This document shows positions 44,760-59,060 of a stretch of 64,000 nt of DNA, in pieces (position 1 is the first letter of the stretch; every line of letters begins with the position of its first letter). The notes below the pieces were generated by a model that worked only from the letters and a program-made list of their open reading frames with translations, was not told the origin of the DNA and searched no databases. The DNA is taken from contig KV748197.1 in assembly GCA_001692895.1 (NCBI GenBank), positions 2,113,813 through 2,177,812 on the forward strand, read 5' to 3'. Origin of the DNA: Cenococcum geophilum 1.58. Its lineage: Eukaryota > Ascomycota > Dothideomycetes > Gloniales > Gloniaceae. The position numbers and the translations under genes were made by a program.

Positions 44760-47700
44760 CTAGGGCGTTTTTATCCTTATGTTCTTCTAGTAGCTTATCG
44801 TCTTTGTTATACTAGCATTCTATCCACTTATCTAGGTACTTTAGCAGTCTGGGTTTATTAGGGTAACGGCTGTAGAACTCCTAAAGCTTATAGGGGCTAC
44901 CTATAAAGTTCTATATAGGGTACTAAGTAGGGTCTGGGTTATATCCTTTCTAACTAACACAATACTTTAACGTTCCCTTTATAAGTTTACAGGCTAGTAT
45001 TTCTTTAATTTCCCATTTATTATCGTCGTTAACTTAAATTAGTAGGGGAGGTTTATTCTTTTATCTGGGTAGTAGGTTATTTATAGCTTTCCATAGCTTA
45101 TCCGGTGAAAAGATAGGGTAGACTTTAATTAAATCTAGGAGCTTAACCTTATATAAGTTGCCTACTTTGTTAAGAATCTTATACGGTCCTACCATCTTAT
45201 AGTCTAGCTTACGGCTAGGCCGTTTTATCTTTTAGTTCTTTATTATAACCTAGACTATATCGCCTATAGTAAAGTTAGGCTCGCGCCTATGCTTATTTAC
45301 CTACTATTCCATTAATTTCTAGGCCTTTTTTAGGTTTATATAGGCTACTTTCTAGGCTTCTTCTAAGCGCTTAGCGTACTGCTAGGCTTCCTTATGAGAT
45401 AGTTTTTCGTATACGGTCTAGGGCCCTTCTAGTCTTTCCTAGTTAAAGCTTATGCGGGGTAGGTAACCCATTTCTAGTTAAATAGGGGCAAATCCAGTAA
45501 AGTCGTAGGGTAGGGTTACTTAGGTATAGTCTATTAAGGGCAACAGTTTAGCCTAGTTATTCTAGAAGTAGTTAATAAAAGGCCGGAGTCTCTAGTCTAA
45601 GTATTAATTTATAATCTCCGTTTAACCGTCTATCTAGGGGTAATATGCTATAGAAAGCTTTAGCTTAATACCTAGGATCTAGGTAAACTTATTTTAAAAG
45701 GCTAATATAAACTACGGCCCGCGGTTAGATATAATAGTGTCTAGTGGTCCATAAATTTAGTAAACGTAGTAGATATACAGTCGGGCTGCCTCTTTAGTAT
45801 TAATATTCTTATAATAGGGAATTAAAAATAGGCGCTTGCCGAAGCGGTTAACTAGGATTATAACTATATTATATCCGTCACGGTCTAGAGGTAGCTTATA
45901 AAAGTCTATAGAGATATATTGCTAGGGGCGATCGGGTATTAGGAGGGGTTTTAATAGTCCTAGGGTCTTATCTCGTGGGATTGTAGACCTACGGTAGTTG
46001 TTATAGTTCCGTATATAGCGGTTAATATCTATAACTATTCCGGGCTAGTAGTAGCGGTTGCTAATAATCCTACGGGTCTTATTCTTTCTAGGGTAGGCTG
46101 TAGAGACCTAGGTATATACTTTAGTAATAAGCTAAGTCCGTAAGTTTTATTCCTTTGCCACTACCAGCCGTTCCTAATACTTAAGTAATCCATTTTCGAG
46201 GGACTATAGGCTAGTAACGTTCTTTGCCTTTTTACGGTACTCCTGTAGAGAAGGGGCCGTATGGTTTATCTGCAGTAATTCATTAATTAAGTTAAGTCCT
46301 AAAGGGTTAATAGGATACATCTCGGCGCCTAAGGGGTTTATACTTAGTTCTGCCTATATCTGGGGGTTAAGGTGCTCTAGTTATAGTAGCGTCTAGGTCT
46401 ATAATGAGATCTTCGCAGCCGTATAGTTACCTAGGTCTTATTCGCGCCTAGTAAGAGCATCCGCACGGTTTGTAGCGCCTGGTCTATATATAATTAAGAA
46501 GTTAAACTAAAATAGGATGTCCGCCTAGCGTGCCTGCCGGGCTATAAGGGCCTTAGTTATTATAAAGTATTCTAGGGCCTTATAATCTAATACTACTTTA
46601 ATAGGTTTAGGGGTCCCCTCTAGCTGTATACGCCAGTGCTAAAAGCTAGAGATAATAGCCAGCATTTCTTTATTATAGATGTGGTAGTTTAATTTAGTAT
46701 CTATTATAGTCTTTAAATAGTATGCAACAGGGTGCTATTCTCTGTCTGGTTGCTTCTAGGAAAAAACACTAGCTATTGCGCCGTTTAAGGCATCAGTTTC
46801 TAGCATTAAGGGCCGTTCTAGGTTAAAGTAGGCAAGTAGGGGGGCCGACACTAGCCGTTTTTTAAGCTTATTAAAGGCCTATATATACATGGCGTTAAAG
46901 TAAAAGGGCTAGTCTTTTCTAGTAAGGCGGTTAAGAGGCTAGGTAATTCTGCTATAGTTCTTAATAAAGCGTTAATAGAAGTTACAGAAACCTAAAAATG
47001 ATTGCACCCCCTTTACGGTCTAAGGGGGCGTCCACTAGTTAATTGCGGTCGTTTTCTCTAGGTCGGCCTTAATTCCGTCTGTGCTAATAATAAAACCTAG
47101 GTACTTTATACGCTTAACACTAAATTCCAACTTCTTAATATTGGCCTAGAGGCTAGCTTCGCGGAGCCGTTATAGGACTTTATAGACGTGCTCCTTATAT
47201 TCTAGTTCGTTCTCTAAATAGATTATAATATTATCTAAATAGGCCATACAGAAGTCGTTAAGGTAGTTAAAGAGTACATTGTTTATATACCGCTGGTACG
47301 TAGCTAGTCCATTAGTTAGTCTAAAAGGAAGTACCTTATATTTATANNTCCCGTAANNGGTCNNGAATNTAGTAAGATCCTTANACCTNGGGTNTATCCT
47401 AATTNNGTAAAAGGCCTNGCGGATATTAAGCTTTATAAAAACCTTAGCTCTACTTATTTAGGTAAGAGTCTTATTAAGTAAGGGTAGCGGGTAGCGGTCC
47501 TTGCGGGTTATATTATTTAGCTTATTAGTAGTAATGCAGAAAGCGCAGTCCTCTATTGGCTTTTTAATAAAGAGAATAGGTAAGTTAAAAGGGGCTTAGC
47601 TAGGCTTAATAAAGCCCTTATTTAGGTTATTAATAAGGTACTGCTTTATGGCCTATAATTCGGCAATAGACTATAGGTAGAGAGGGCTAAAGCTAAGGGT

Positions 47701-50148
47701 GCTTCCCTTATCTTGCTTAATCTTAATCTTATAGTTATACGGTCGGTGGGGTGGAAGTATATTAGACGCTGCCTTAGAGAATACGTCCTTGAATTTCCGG
47801 TGTTAATTAGGCAGTTTTTGCTCCACTAGTTCTTTATCTATAAGCCTACTTTCCTATCCACTAAGCTCGCTTTCCTTTTCCTTAATTATTCGGTTAATTT
47901 TGTATAGGCTAGTTGTAAAGGTAACGGTATTAGGCTAAACTAGGTTCCGGTAGAATCCTATAGCGCTAATACAGCAGATATTAACTAGTGGGAGGTCTAT
48001 GGGTTTCTTTGGCGTCTGTTAGGCCGTGGTTTGTAGTATAGGGTTTATAGTCTTCCTTAGCTCACGTTCTATTTTCCATAAGTTGTCCTTCCTATCTATT
48101 AGTTTAGTATGGCGTTCGATATCCCTGGCTTTCCTTTATAGCTTTATAGGGTTCTCTATAGGGAACTTAGCTAGGTTATTACCGACTTCCTAGGTCTTTA
48201 GTGCGGGTGGCGTGATATAGGTAGTTTAGGGGTGGCGTAGTATACGGATCCGTTGTAGGTTAAGCTATACGTCCTTCTTAAAGGCCTGGTCTCTGCGCAT
48301 AGCATTGGCCTAGTAAATGGTATTAATCTAGGGCCGTATAAGGTTTTCTATTATAATGCTAATTTCTTTTATAAAGGAAGGGGTTAGGGGTAGAGTTTTG
48401 GGCTAGATAAGCCGTCTACTCTATACTTTAAGCTGCAAGCCTAAATAGGCTAGCTATTTTCTTCCTAAGATTATATTGTGGCTTTTTAAGTCCATAATAA
48501 GAAAGGGGACGTTATACTGCCTTTATTTGTTAACGCAGAGGTAGATCCGCAAGATAGTTGTAATAAGTGGCCCTATTTATCCGTTATAACCGCGAATAGG
48601 GATTAGTTTAGGCAGTTCTTTAAGGGGTGCATTTAAAAAGTTAGCCAGTTTTGCAGCGCACTTTATATTAATTAAGGTAAAGGTATTTACTCCTAAGTTA
48701 GCTAAAGCAGAGGTTAAAACTTAATATTTATTGCGAAATAAAGTATAAGGGATAGTGCAGCTTCTTCCACTAATTAGCTGACCTAGATTGATATATGATA
48801 TATCGATCCCTTTTAACCCTAGAGAGGAGTCTTCCTCTAGGGTTCCTCTTTTTCTAGCTCTATACTATCCTTCTAAATTAATAGGACCTCGTTTGTCCTT
48901 ACCTTTATTAGGCAGTTCCTTATAGGGTGGCCTGTTTAACCACACGAGAAGTAAGCTCCTTAATTGCTGAGGGCCTATATACGGGGGTCGCTATATATAG
49001 GCCGGGTGTATACCAGGCCCGCAGTAGGGGTAGCTGCGCGGCCAGCTACCGGGTTAGCTATAGGAGTTGCCGATCGTGCTAGGGCACTATGGGCCGTACT
49101 CGCAGTACTTATGGCCTAGTTTACAAGGTTTCTAGTTTTCAGCCAGTTGGCGTATGCCTTAATTTAATAAAGGCCTTAGTTAATAGCTAGGCAATAGTCC
49201 ATAAGTTCCTTTAACGTCTATACCGTAGTATAAGCTGGCAATATGGCCCGCTGTAGGTCTAGGGTAAGCTTATTAAAGAGGTCTGGCAGTAGGTCTTCCT
49301 AGGGGATCTAGGCCTGTCCGGCCAGGTATAGAAAGCGGGTTTAGAAGGCTAAAAAGGTCTCCGTTGTTTTTATGTTTAGGCTTTTATAGCTAAGGCGGGC
49401 GTTCTATACTTTAAAAGGGTCCTTATAAATAGAAGATAAGTATTTAATTATTTCTTCTTTAGAGATAAAGGGGTCTGCTAAGTCTTTAGTATATCGCGGG
49501 CGTAAATACGTCTAGGCGTCTCCGCCAGTACGGCTAAAGACATAGGCCATTCTGGCTCGGGCGTTAGGGAAGTAGTCTACATTAACTTTAAGCTTATTCC
49601 GTAATTAGAGCTTCTAATTATTAAATATAGGGTTGGTTCCGTCTATAAGTAGTAGGGGGTCCGCGACCTTTACTAACCGCTTCGGTGCTGTATGGGCCTT
49701 AGTAAATCCACTAAGGCGCTAAAATAGGGCCTAAAGGACTATAGTAAGTCTTTGGTTGTTTAATAATGACTTATTATTAGATACAGGGGTATCTCTAGCT
49801 TTAAGCAGCTCTTGTAATTATTTAATTTCGGCATTAGCAGCCGCAAGCTCCGCCTAGGGGGTTAAAACGTTAATTATTTCTTCGTCTGAAGTATTTAAGG
49901 GTCCTACAGCTGCTTTACCTACAGCTATAGTTTGTGGCATAGTGGTAGGGGTATTAGGTAATTCCGGGTAATTTCTTTAGGGGTTCTGGTCTATGCGTAT
50001 CTTATAGGTCCTTTCCTTAGGGTTCTATTCTTTTCTTTTAGGTCCTGTCCTTATGGTCCTAGTAATGTCCTTAGGGTCCTATTTTATGTTCTTATAGATA
50101 TATTTAAGTTCCTTCTTAGGAAGAAAGAGTAGAGTGAGCTTTAGATAA
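44760..50148 (-). pseudogene. Z2 gag-pol remnant
   Basis: Collinear with Z1 on the opposite strand. Chromodomain at about 44850-45050, integrase 45350-46300, RNase H 46450-46880, RT 47030-47800 with YLDN at 47230-47241, protease 48480-48760, and gag 48840-49950. TAA/TAG stops at many of the same places as Z1, plus private ones. Overall it looks slightly less mutated than Z1: more CpG and CpA remain in the gag half. Confidence 0.88.
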
Positions 50149-50375
50149 TATTAGCAACTTAGTTAATTGAGGCATGAGCACGGTATAAGGGACGTGCAAG
50201 CCTATACAATTAGATTGTCTATAAACGAGAATCTAAAGCTAAAGAAAGGAAAGGAGAAGAAGGGGAGCGCCGCTCGAAGCTATATACGATCTTCGCGTCA
50301 TATGACCGCAATATGCGGCAATCTGTGGCAACTTGCCGGTGCGTAGTTCTGCCAAGTTCTGCTAGTGCCGTAACA
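50149..50375 (-). repeat. Z2 5' LTR
   Basis: 227 bp, TATTAGCAACTT..GTGCCGTAACA on the plus strand, followed by GCTTT. Confidence 0.94.
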
Positions 50376-50380
50376 GCTTT

Positions 50381-53300
50381 AGTATTACGATATACTATAT
50401 AGGGTAGATCTTTATTTTGGCTAGTAGGTTTAACTTAAATATAACCGGTGAAATCCTCTATATAATTTTAAAAGGTCCTAGTCTAACGTAGTTTAACTTC
50501 TTACTTAGTCGTCAACTCTTAAAATTTTTGTATAGTAGCTATACTTTATCTCNCTCCTTAAGATCTAGTCCCTTAGATCTCTTAGTATTATAGTACTTTT
50601 TTATTCTCTCTTATACTTTCTTTACTAATTCTATAAGGTCTATATAAAGATTTATTAGTATCTTTATTTTTTCTTTAGCTATACTACTTATTTTTTTTGC
50701 TTACTGTAATAATAATAATATTCTTAGCTTATATCTATAATTTGCCTTAAATGGTAATATGCTTATTTCTTCCTATGGTATTATATTATATATAAACTAT
50801 ATAACTAGTAATAGTGATACCTAGTTATTCTATACGTAATTAATATAATGCCTTAGATACTGTTCTAGCGTTTAATTTAATCTTTCTATTTAACTATCTG
50901 TCTATAGATAATATACGGTGGAAGTTGCTACTTAAACTCCTTACTCCGTTAAGAATACCTTCTAGAATACTACTATAAATCTTAGATCTCTATCTAATAT
51001 AATTTTACTTAGTGCTCTATATTTTACAAACACTTCTTTAATGTAGATTCTAGCGACATCTTCTGCTAAGATTTCTTCTGTATATGCTATAAAGTATCCC
51101 TACTTTATAAGCTTATCTACTATTACTAAGATTACGTTATAATCTTATCCGGTAATAGGATCTCTTAACTTTAATAACTTAATAATAAAGTCCTATAATA
51201 TAACCTCCTATAGTCTCTCTAGTATCTTAATAGGTTATAGCCCTCTATATAGCTTATACCTCGTTAGTTTATTCCTTTAGCAATCTAAATACTCTTTTAT
51301 TACTTTTCTTATAATATTTTAGATTCTGTTAATAATATACTCTTCCTAAAGTCTTAATACTAAGCCTATTACTCTATTATATCCTTAAGTTATTCCCCTA
51401 TAGAAATCTTCCACAAATTATTCCGCTATACTTCTTAAAATATACTTTACTTCTTAATTCTCGTATATATCTAACTATGGATCTTCTAGCTATGCTTTTA
51501 GAATTCTTTATACCTAAAAGCTTTCTAGTATCTTATAGACTTTTCCTAATTTATTATCCTCTTAAGTTGCTGCTAGTTTAGGGTAATTATATCTAATTAA
51601 TCTATCCTTATCTTTGTGTAGTATTGCTCCTAATAGTTTCTTATTATTCTATAGTTTAGCCTTTTTACTAAGTATATCTACTCTTATATTCTTAGTTCCT
51701 TTAGTATACTAAATTTTAAAATAGTATTCCGTAAGTATCTCTACCTATCTAACTTATCTCTAATTAAGTTCTTTTATTATTAGGAACCCCATTAGGTTCT
51801 TATAATCTATCTTAACTATAAATAGTTTCTTTATACCTTATAAGAATGCTCTTTATTCCTTAAGTACTATAACTATACCTAATAACTCCTTATTGTAAAC
51901 GTTATAGTTTAACTCTAATAGTGTTATCTTCCTACTATAGTATGCTACTGGATGCTATATGTCCTTATACTTCTATAGTAAATATACTCCTAGTGCGTAG
52001 TCTAATACGTCTATTTCTATAACTATGTCTAGTCCTAGTTAATAGATCTTAAGGGTTAGCTCCTAGGTAAATAACTCCTTAAGTTCCTTAAATAACTTCC
52101 TTTATTTATCTCCCTATACCTATAGTTCCTCTTTCTTTATAAGCCTAGTGAATGGTTTAATATTCTTTAACCACTATACTATAAACCTTCGGTAGTAGTT
52201 ACAAACCCCTAAAAATAACCTTAACTACGTTACATTCTCTAGTTCTTGCCAACTCACTATAGCTTTAATCTTCTTTAGGTCTATACTAATATAACTTAGT
52301 TTAATAATAAATCCGATAAAATTGGTCTTCCTGGTAAAGAACTCGCATTTTTTAATTATTACTAGCATCTATTCTTCTTATAGTCTCTTTAAGACCTATT
52401 TAACGTATTCCCCGTATTCTTCCTTAGTTATTAAGTAGATAATAATATTATTAAGGTATACTATAATAAACTTATTAAGGTATTCTCCTAACACACTATT
52501 AATTCTTTTCTAAAATATTACTAGTGCATTTATTAATCTAAATTGCATAACTAATAGTTTGTATAGTCCTTCTTATAACCTAAAGGCTGCCTTTTATTTA
52601 TTGCCTTCTTTAATCCTAATCTAATGGTACGCCTATCTTAGATCTATCTTTATAAAGATTTACGCGTTACCTATCCTATCTTAGATTTCGCTAATTAAGG
52701 GTAAAGGATACCTATCCTTTTAAGTAATGCTGTTTAACTATCTATAGTTAATGCTTAGCCTAAGCTTTCCATTCTTCTTTAGTACGAATAGTACTGGATA
52801 ACCCGCTAATAACTGCGATGGTCTAATATATCCCTTTTATAAGTTCTTCTAGATAAACTCTTTTAATACTCTACCTTCTTCTTTAGTAAGCTTATAGATT
52901 GGAAAGAACCTTAGACTTATTTCTGGTTCTAATTCTATTTTATAGTCCTATACTATATACTTTAATAGCTTTTTACTTTCTAGTAACTATAGTTTCTTAC
53001 TATACTTATAGTATCTCTTTAGTATATAACTTAAGCCTTACTTAGTCTCTTTATATATCGCTCTAACTTAGTACTATACTAGCTTAGTTTGCTATTGTAT
53101 CTTATAGCGTTAAGTATCTCTAATATTGACCTAACCTATAATCTAATTAATCTTTAGATTATATTTTTATAACTAAGGCATTCCTAATACTGCCTTATCC
53201 CGTCCTAATAGTAGGATATTAAAAGACATCTTAATTTGTCTTCCTTTAATAGTTATTTAAATAGGTCCCATTTTAAGATTAATAATCCCTCCTCCGTAGG

Positions 53301-53640
53301 CTATTGGATCTCCTAAAATCATAACTAATAGGTAAGGTTGCTCCTTCTATCTGTAAGGTAGTCCTATTCTCTTAACTACTATTAGTAAGATATAGTTCCG
53401 CGTTACTCCACTATCTATTAGCGCTTTAAACTGCTAATCTTATTAATTAACTTTTAAATTTAGGTGTTGTCCTTAAATTCCTTTAAGGGTCTAAGGCTCT
53501 ACTACTAGCTCCTTTTAGTCCCGTAGGCCTCTACTTTTCCTAACTATTAGCTGCTTAATCCTTATATACTTGGCTTACTCTTTAGCCAATACCTAGTTCG
53601 CTTTTTGTCTTTAATATACTATAAATATATATTTTCTAGG
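50381..53640 (-). pseudogene. W integrase, RNase H, RT and protease
   Basis: Minus strand. Protease has DSGV at 53404-53415 (DSGA expected). RT spans about 52900-52200 with YLNN at 52447-52458 and RNase H about 52100-51700. Integrase is at about 51600-50560: ILVIVDKLIK.GYFIAYTEE, then KIILDRDLRF and RLNQTLEQYLRHYIN, clear gypsy integrase core motifs. The end (IYPIQYIV) leads into the chromodomain beyond Z2. RIP-type stops throughout. Confidence 0.88.
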
Positions 53641-56530
53641 TATTCCCACCACTGTTATCCATCTAAGCATTTTTCTGTAAGGAACCTTCCTGGTTAAAGT
53701 ACTAAACTTCCTTCCTCTTGGACTTCTACTGGATGCCATCTATATATATACTTAGCATTCCTATATTAATGCTTATCCGTTATCTAATATATCCTTATAG
53801 AGTATTTCTAATTCTTTTCCTTTAGATTCTTATATATTTCGTATATATCGTCTATATACGCAATCTATAATAACGTATAGTATATTAGGTGCTTTAGGTT
53901 AACTCTTAACTCGTCTTTATCTTTAAGTTTAAACCTCTATTATACTAATCTAAACGTTATAACTTCGTTTATAGGTACTAAGATACGTCTTTTACTTTTT
54001 TAGTCCTCTAATTATTCCTCTAGATCCTTTGATGTTATAATTAAGGCTCCTTTAATATGCGTTATAGCCTTCTCTATAATTAGGTGGTCCTAAATAACTT
54101 TTTTATCTAACTATATATAGAAATCTTCCTACTTATNATTGTGNCTNTGCCTATACTACTTTTAGTATAGCTACTAGAGTGTATATGGCTTATCCGTAAG
54201 AAAGTATCTTCTTATTACTATATTGTAACAGCCCTTTATATATTATTCCTTAAACCTAGTAGGGATTCCTAAATCCTCTTTATTTTCTAGTTTAGTAAGC
54301 CACTTAGCTCTTAGTATGCCTACCCTAGGCCTATTAGTAATTCTTTATACTAGTACTCTATCCCTTATACGTCCTAATATGCTAGATCTCTTATCTAGTT
54401 TCTATTCTTACTATACAATGATCCTTTATCTAAATTCTTCTATAGTTTCTTTTAGTTTGCGTCTTACGCTTAAATCCTTAAAGTCTTCCTACTTCTTAAT
54501 CTTAGTATTAACTCTTTAATCTTTAGGCTGAATACTATATTCCCCTAGTAAGTCTTCTAGGTCTATATACCTATCTCCTAGTCTAACTGCTATTTATACT
54601 ACAGATTCTTTAATCTATAAAGAAGCCTCTTACCTCTTATTCGCGGGTGTCCTTATTTATACTCTAAATTCTTAACCCCTTTAAATTCTTGATCTCGAGC
54701 TTGCTTCTATCTTAAGCTTTACTCTAGCCTTAGTCTAACTAGGCTTACTTAGTATTCTTATCTTATTTTAAGAGTCTTAAATCTTACTTATCTCGTCTTA
54801 AGAGTCTTATACCTTTAGGAAACTTCGTCCTAAGCTTATTTATATATTGCTGAACTAAGCTATTACTCTACTCTATCAGTTATCGTCTGTTATAGGTCCT
54901 TAAGCTTACCTTATCTTATTTTAAGAATTTTAGTCGTCTCTTATCTCTTCTTAAGAATCTTAAGCCTTTAGCCTTTTACCTTTATTAAGTGCCGAAGTAG
55001 TTCGCTATTCTACTTCTCTTACGTCTTATAAAGCAATAGACATTATATCTAGTGGGGTCTTAATCCCTACTAATGTTCCCTATTTTGTAGTGGAATTATC
55101 CTCTACTTTTAGTATAACATCTCTAAGATCTGCTTATTCCCAGTAAACGGCCCTTATCGCCTTATTGTTATAAAATGCTTCGCCTACGTCAAATTCGTCA
55201 TCCTTAATGTCCAATCTGCGAGCTAGTTCGTTGGTTTCTTTATATTCTATAGGTACTGGCTCTTATAGCTAATAGCTTACGCCATACTTAGCGTCCTTAT
55301 AAATTTGGTATACGTTATTATAACAAAACGCAAAACTTTTAATTAAACATTCTTTTGTTCCTCGTAGTATATTATTGTCCCTCTATATATATATGTCGTC
55401 TACTAGTCTCGTACCTTTTACTATATAGTGACTCTGCCTACTTCTACAGTCTCTAATATAATAACCCTATTTTCCGTAATTTATGCAAGCTCCTTCTTTA
55501 AACCATTTTTCTTATTATAGAGTCCGCCTAAATATCTTCTGCTACTAAGATCCCTAGTTTGGCCTCTGCTCTTTAGACCTTTAATTACTTAATCCTTATC
55601 CCCTAGGTTTCTATAATTTCTTATTTTATTTCCTAGATTCTTTAGTACCACTTAGGTCTATTAGCTTTGCGCTATACCATAGTTTTTAACTTAGCTTTTA
55701 TCGTTACATACTCTGCGCCTTATATAACTGTGGAACTCTATTCTAACCTTTCTTAGCCTATTCCCTTTAGTAGATCTAATTATTAATCTTAATCACTTAA
55801 TCTATTAGTTCCCGTAGAGTATCTATATCTTCTATTAGGATAATCGTGTCCTAGACTTTAGCCTTAAGTCCTTACTTATACTGTGCCATAAGCGCCCTAA
55901 TATTCCACTCTACTTATATTACTAACGTTTGGAACTATATTATATACTTAATTGCTAAGGTTCGTTATATAATATCTTAGAGTTTTCTTTCTACTATAGT
56001 TATTACCTTTAGGTCTTTAAACATTTATATAAGTCGTTCTACAAATCCGTTCTAGCTTAAAAACATAAACTATACTTCTTAATTAGTGGTTATTATGCCA
56101 TTTGCTTATATTTTTATAAGGTAAGACTTAAACTATTTAAGTGCTCTTCCTATTAGAAATAGTCCCACATACGCTATTTAATCTATAAGTATTACCAGCT
56201 TTGCTCCTTCCTGTGCTACCTTAAAGTACATTTGCGTAAGAAATCCTTTAAGCTTTAATCTCTCTCCTAAGTATCTTTTAATTAATAATAACTTAACCTT
56301 TACTACGCCTATCCCGTTAATCCTATTTTCTAACGTTGCATTATTTTCTGTTAACTAGTTAACTATCTCTTATAGTTGTCCGACCGTTACTAGTTACTAT
56401 AAGTTAGTGTTTACTATACTAGTGTCGTTACCTAATCTTAAAGTAGTTGCCGCCGTTAATAGCGTCATAGTAGCTGCTTTTGGTGGTATGTTGTTTAACT
56501 TTATTAATACCATAACCTTAGTAGTAAATA
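53641..56530 (-). pseudogene. W gag region
   Basis: Minus strand; starts near 56510 (MVLIKLNNIPPKAATMT). It reads LKGFLTQMYFKVAQEGAKL, then IAYVGLFLIGRALK, and LQDII.RTLAIK, recognisable gypsy gag capsid motifs at about 56250-55950. Toward 53700 the sequence is low complexity, with repeated TTAAGAGTCTTA-like units at 54750-54980. An open frame at 54316-54519 on the other strand is accidental. Several N at 54137-54147. Confidence 0.75.
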
Positions 56531-56950
56531 TATAACAAAGCCTTATAGCAGGAACTACGGTAGACTTATTAATAGGCCGGGTATATAGGTAAATAAGAAG
56601 TTAACAACGTAATAATAACTAGTGGAGTGGTTACTTAATAGATTAACTCTAATTATATTCTAAGATTCACTACAAGGAGAAAACTATCTGGGTAGGGACT
56701 GTGGTCCTTTAAATACACAACCGTACTCCTAAGAAATCCCCTTGGTACGTGAGGTACGTATACTCTATTTACTCTATTACAGATTACACAGATTGTACAG
56801 ATTATATAGATCACGTTATATAACCTTAGTTACTATTCCTCGTCATATAGCTCTACCAAATCTATCCTAGACCGTGCCTAAATCAACCAACTAGCTTCTT
56901 CCGACTCTTCCCTAAGTAGTTATAACATTGTACTTAAAGTGTCCGTAACA
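56531..56950 (-). repeat. W 5' LTR
   Basis: 420 bp, TATAACAAAGCC..TCCGTAACA, followed by TTATA. Confidence 0.93.
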
Positions 56951-56955
56951 TTATA

Positions 56956-58810
56956 ATAATAAAATAATTAAACTAGCGCTAAGTTCACTAGGCTAAGTTC
57001 CTTTCCTAATTTAACTTTATTATTACCTATAGGCCTAGTACTAAAGCCACGATCCTAGACGCTCTTAGCCACCTCCTAGGTATTATACCTACTAATACTA
57101 ATAATAAACGTCTATAATACCGAGACCGCGTTATCTTACTACTAAAGAAAGTTTACCCTACTATCTTAGAAGAGCTACTAAGCGAATCCTAAGACTAGAA
57201 TATTAAAGACTTTATTATAGTAATAGACCCGGAGCCTAAGAAAAAAACCCTTAAAGAGCTTATTAAGAATACTTATATAAAAAATAAACTCGCTAAAAAT
57301 ATGTTAGCTGCGCTACGCGAATAGGAAGACTATAAAGTATGCTATTAGCCCAAGCAAATTAGGAAGCTGCTCCGCTGTAATAAATCTAAATATTTAATTA
57401 TTAACGGCCTAATCTATTATAGAAATTAAGTATTTATCCCTAATTTACCTAAACTCTAACTAGAAGTTATATACCATATATATAGTTTGGGCCCTATAGG
57501 TTACCTAGGCCGTATTAAAACACTAAACCTCCTTAATTAAACGTATTAGTAGCTAGGTATTTTATAGTTTACGGCTACCTTTATAAAAGACTGCGCTCTC
57601 TACTTCCGTATAAAAACCCTATACTTAGTACCGCCTAGTTTCCTAAAACTATTAGAACTACCAGTCCGCATATAAACTAATATCTCTATTATCTATATCG
57701 TTAACCTACCTAAGTGCCTTTATAACGGCAAAATATACAGATATATCTTTGTTGTTATTAACCGCCTAATAAAGATAAAACACTTTATTCCTATTACTAG
57801 CCTAGATACTAAAAAGCTTATTAAAGTATTTATTTATACTATTTATAAGTTATACAGCGCTCTAAATACTATTATTTTTAATAAAGGCTCTTTATTCGTT
57901 TCTAACTTCTAGCGTCGCCTAAACTAGCGCCTAAAGGTAACCCTAAGCCCTAGCTCCATATAGCACCCTAAAATAGATAGTTAAACTAAGATTATTAACG
58001 TAGTAATAAATAAGTACCTATGCGCCTTTATAAGCTTTACCTAAGATAACTAAGTAGATTAGCTCCCCCCTACTAAGTTTGCTATAAATAACTAGGTTAA
58101 TAAAACTATAGAAATCTTACCATTCTTTACTAACTATAGCTATAACCTACGTCTAGGTATTAAACCAGTAGGCCCTTAGCTATTAGCCCTATCTATATAT
58201 ATAAAGAAAGAGTACATATAAACTATTACTATTACTAACCGCTTTAAGCGTATCCTAACCTAGCTTAAAGCCCTAGCTTATATCTCCTAGCAATACTATA
58301 AAGATAACGCTAATATAAAACAAGATAAGAGTATAATATTTAAAAAGGATAATATAGTTATAGTTAGCCTTAAAAATATAAAGACTAACTGGCCTAAGAG
58401 GAAGTAGGATAATAACTAGGATGGACCCTAGCCCGTCCTAGCTACCTATAGAGAAATAGTTATAGTTAACCTCTTAAACTACATCTGTGTTAATAAATCT
58501 TTTTATACTTTAAAAGTCCGCCTCTAGTTCCCCAAAGAGATCTCCAGTTAAGCATATATTAATAAAAAGGAATATTATAATATTATAGGTAAAATAGCTA
58601 AAAGGGATAATAATAGTAATATTACAGATAAGTAGGAATTTAAAAAGATCTTTAATATATATAATAGATAAATAGATAAGTACGGCTTAACATATTATAT
58701 TAAGTGGAAGTATTATAATAAGGAAACCTAGGAACCTAAGAAATCCCTAAAAGGGTACAAGTATGCACTATTAAAGTTTTATAAATAATACCCTAAGAAG
58801 CTAGAACCCT
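56956..58810 (+). pseudogene. Y1 RNase H end, integrase and chromodomain
   Basis: The RNase H end (QFNFIITYRPSTKA, with TAG read as Gln) continues from before W. The integrase zinc region and core follow, from about 57330 to 58430 (IYSLGPIGYLGRIKT, YIFVVINRLIKIKHFIPI). Chromodomain at about 58615-58800 (KKIFNIYNR.IDKYGLTYYI). Collinear with Y2 on the other strand. Confidence 0.85.
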
Positions 58811-58893
58811 AAAACTAGGTATAAAATAAGTGAGAGTTATACCAAAACCGTAGCCGACTATAAAAATAATTTATGGTGCTTAAAATCTTATAG

Positions 58894-58916
58894 AACTTTA
58901 ACCGCCGGTTAAAGTT
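58894..58916. repeat. Chromovirus 3' palindrome, Y1 copy
   Basis: AACTTTAACC, three bases, GGTTAAAGTT: perfect arms, between the chromodomain and the LTR. Confidence 0.82.
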
Positions 58917-58939
58917 ATCTAATTAGTTAGTTTTTTTAC

Positions 58940-59060
58940 TAAAAAGCGCTACGTAGTAGCAGTATAGAGTTCTACTAACTTTATTCATTAAACTAACTAA
59001 TTGGGATTTTCTATACCCGGTATAGAAAATCGCTATTAGCTTAGTTAAGAGCAGTAAGTG
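58940..59060. repeat. Shared palindromic module, Y1 copy
   Basis: Palindrome at 59005-59031 with perfect arms GATTTTCTATACC and GGTATAGAAAATC. Same module as 23985-24105 and 28765-28862. Confidence 0.78.

Larger units (their letters stand above)
43529..50375 (-). mobile_element. Chromovirus Z2 (minus strand), with a TRIM inside its 3' LTR
   Basis: Same family as Z1, in reverse orientation. Target duplication GCTTT (43524-43528, 50376-50380). Removing the TRIM and its TTCTG duplication leaves exactly 5980 bp, equal to Z1. Carries several N near 47347-47418. Confidence 0.94.
42140..56950 (-). mobile_element. Chromovirus W (minus strand), interrupted by Z2
   Basis: LTRs of 420 bp at both ends (42140-42559, 56531-56950), with a target duplication TTATA (42135-42139, 56951-56955). 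Polypurine tract on the left side (AAGAGGAGGGAG on the minus strand). Net length without Z2 is 7959 bp. The chromodomain frame continues across the Z2 site. Confidence 0.93.

Noticed and set aside
54316-54519. 67-codon plus-strand open frame
   Set aside because: It lies antisense in the W gag region and is low complexity.
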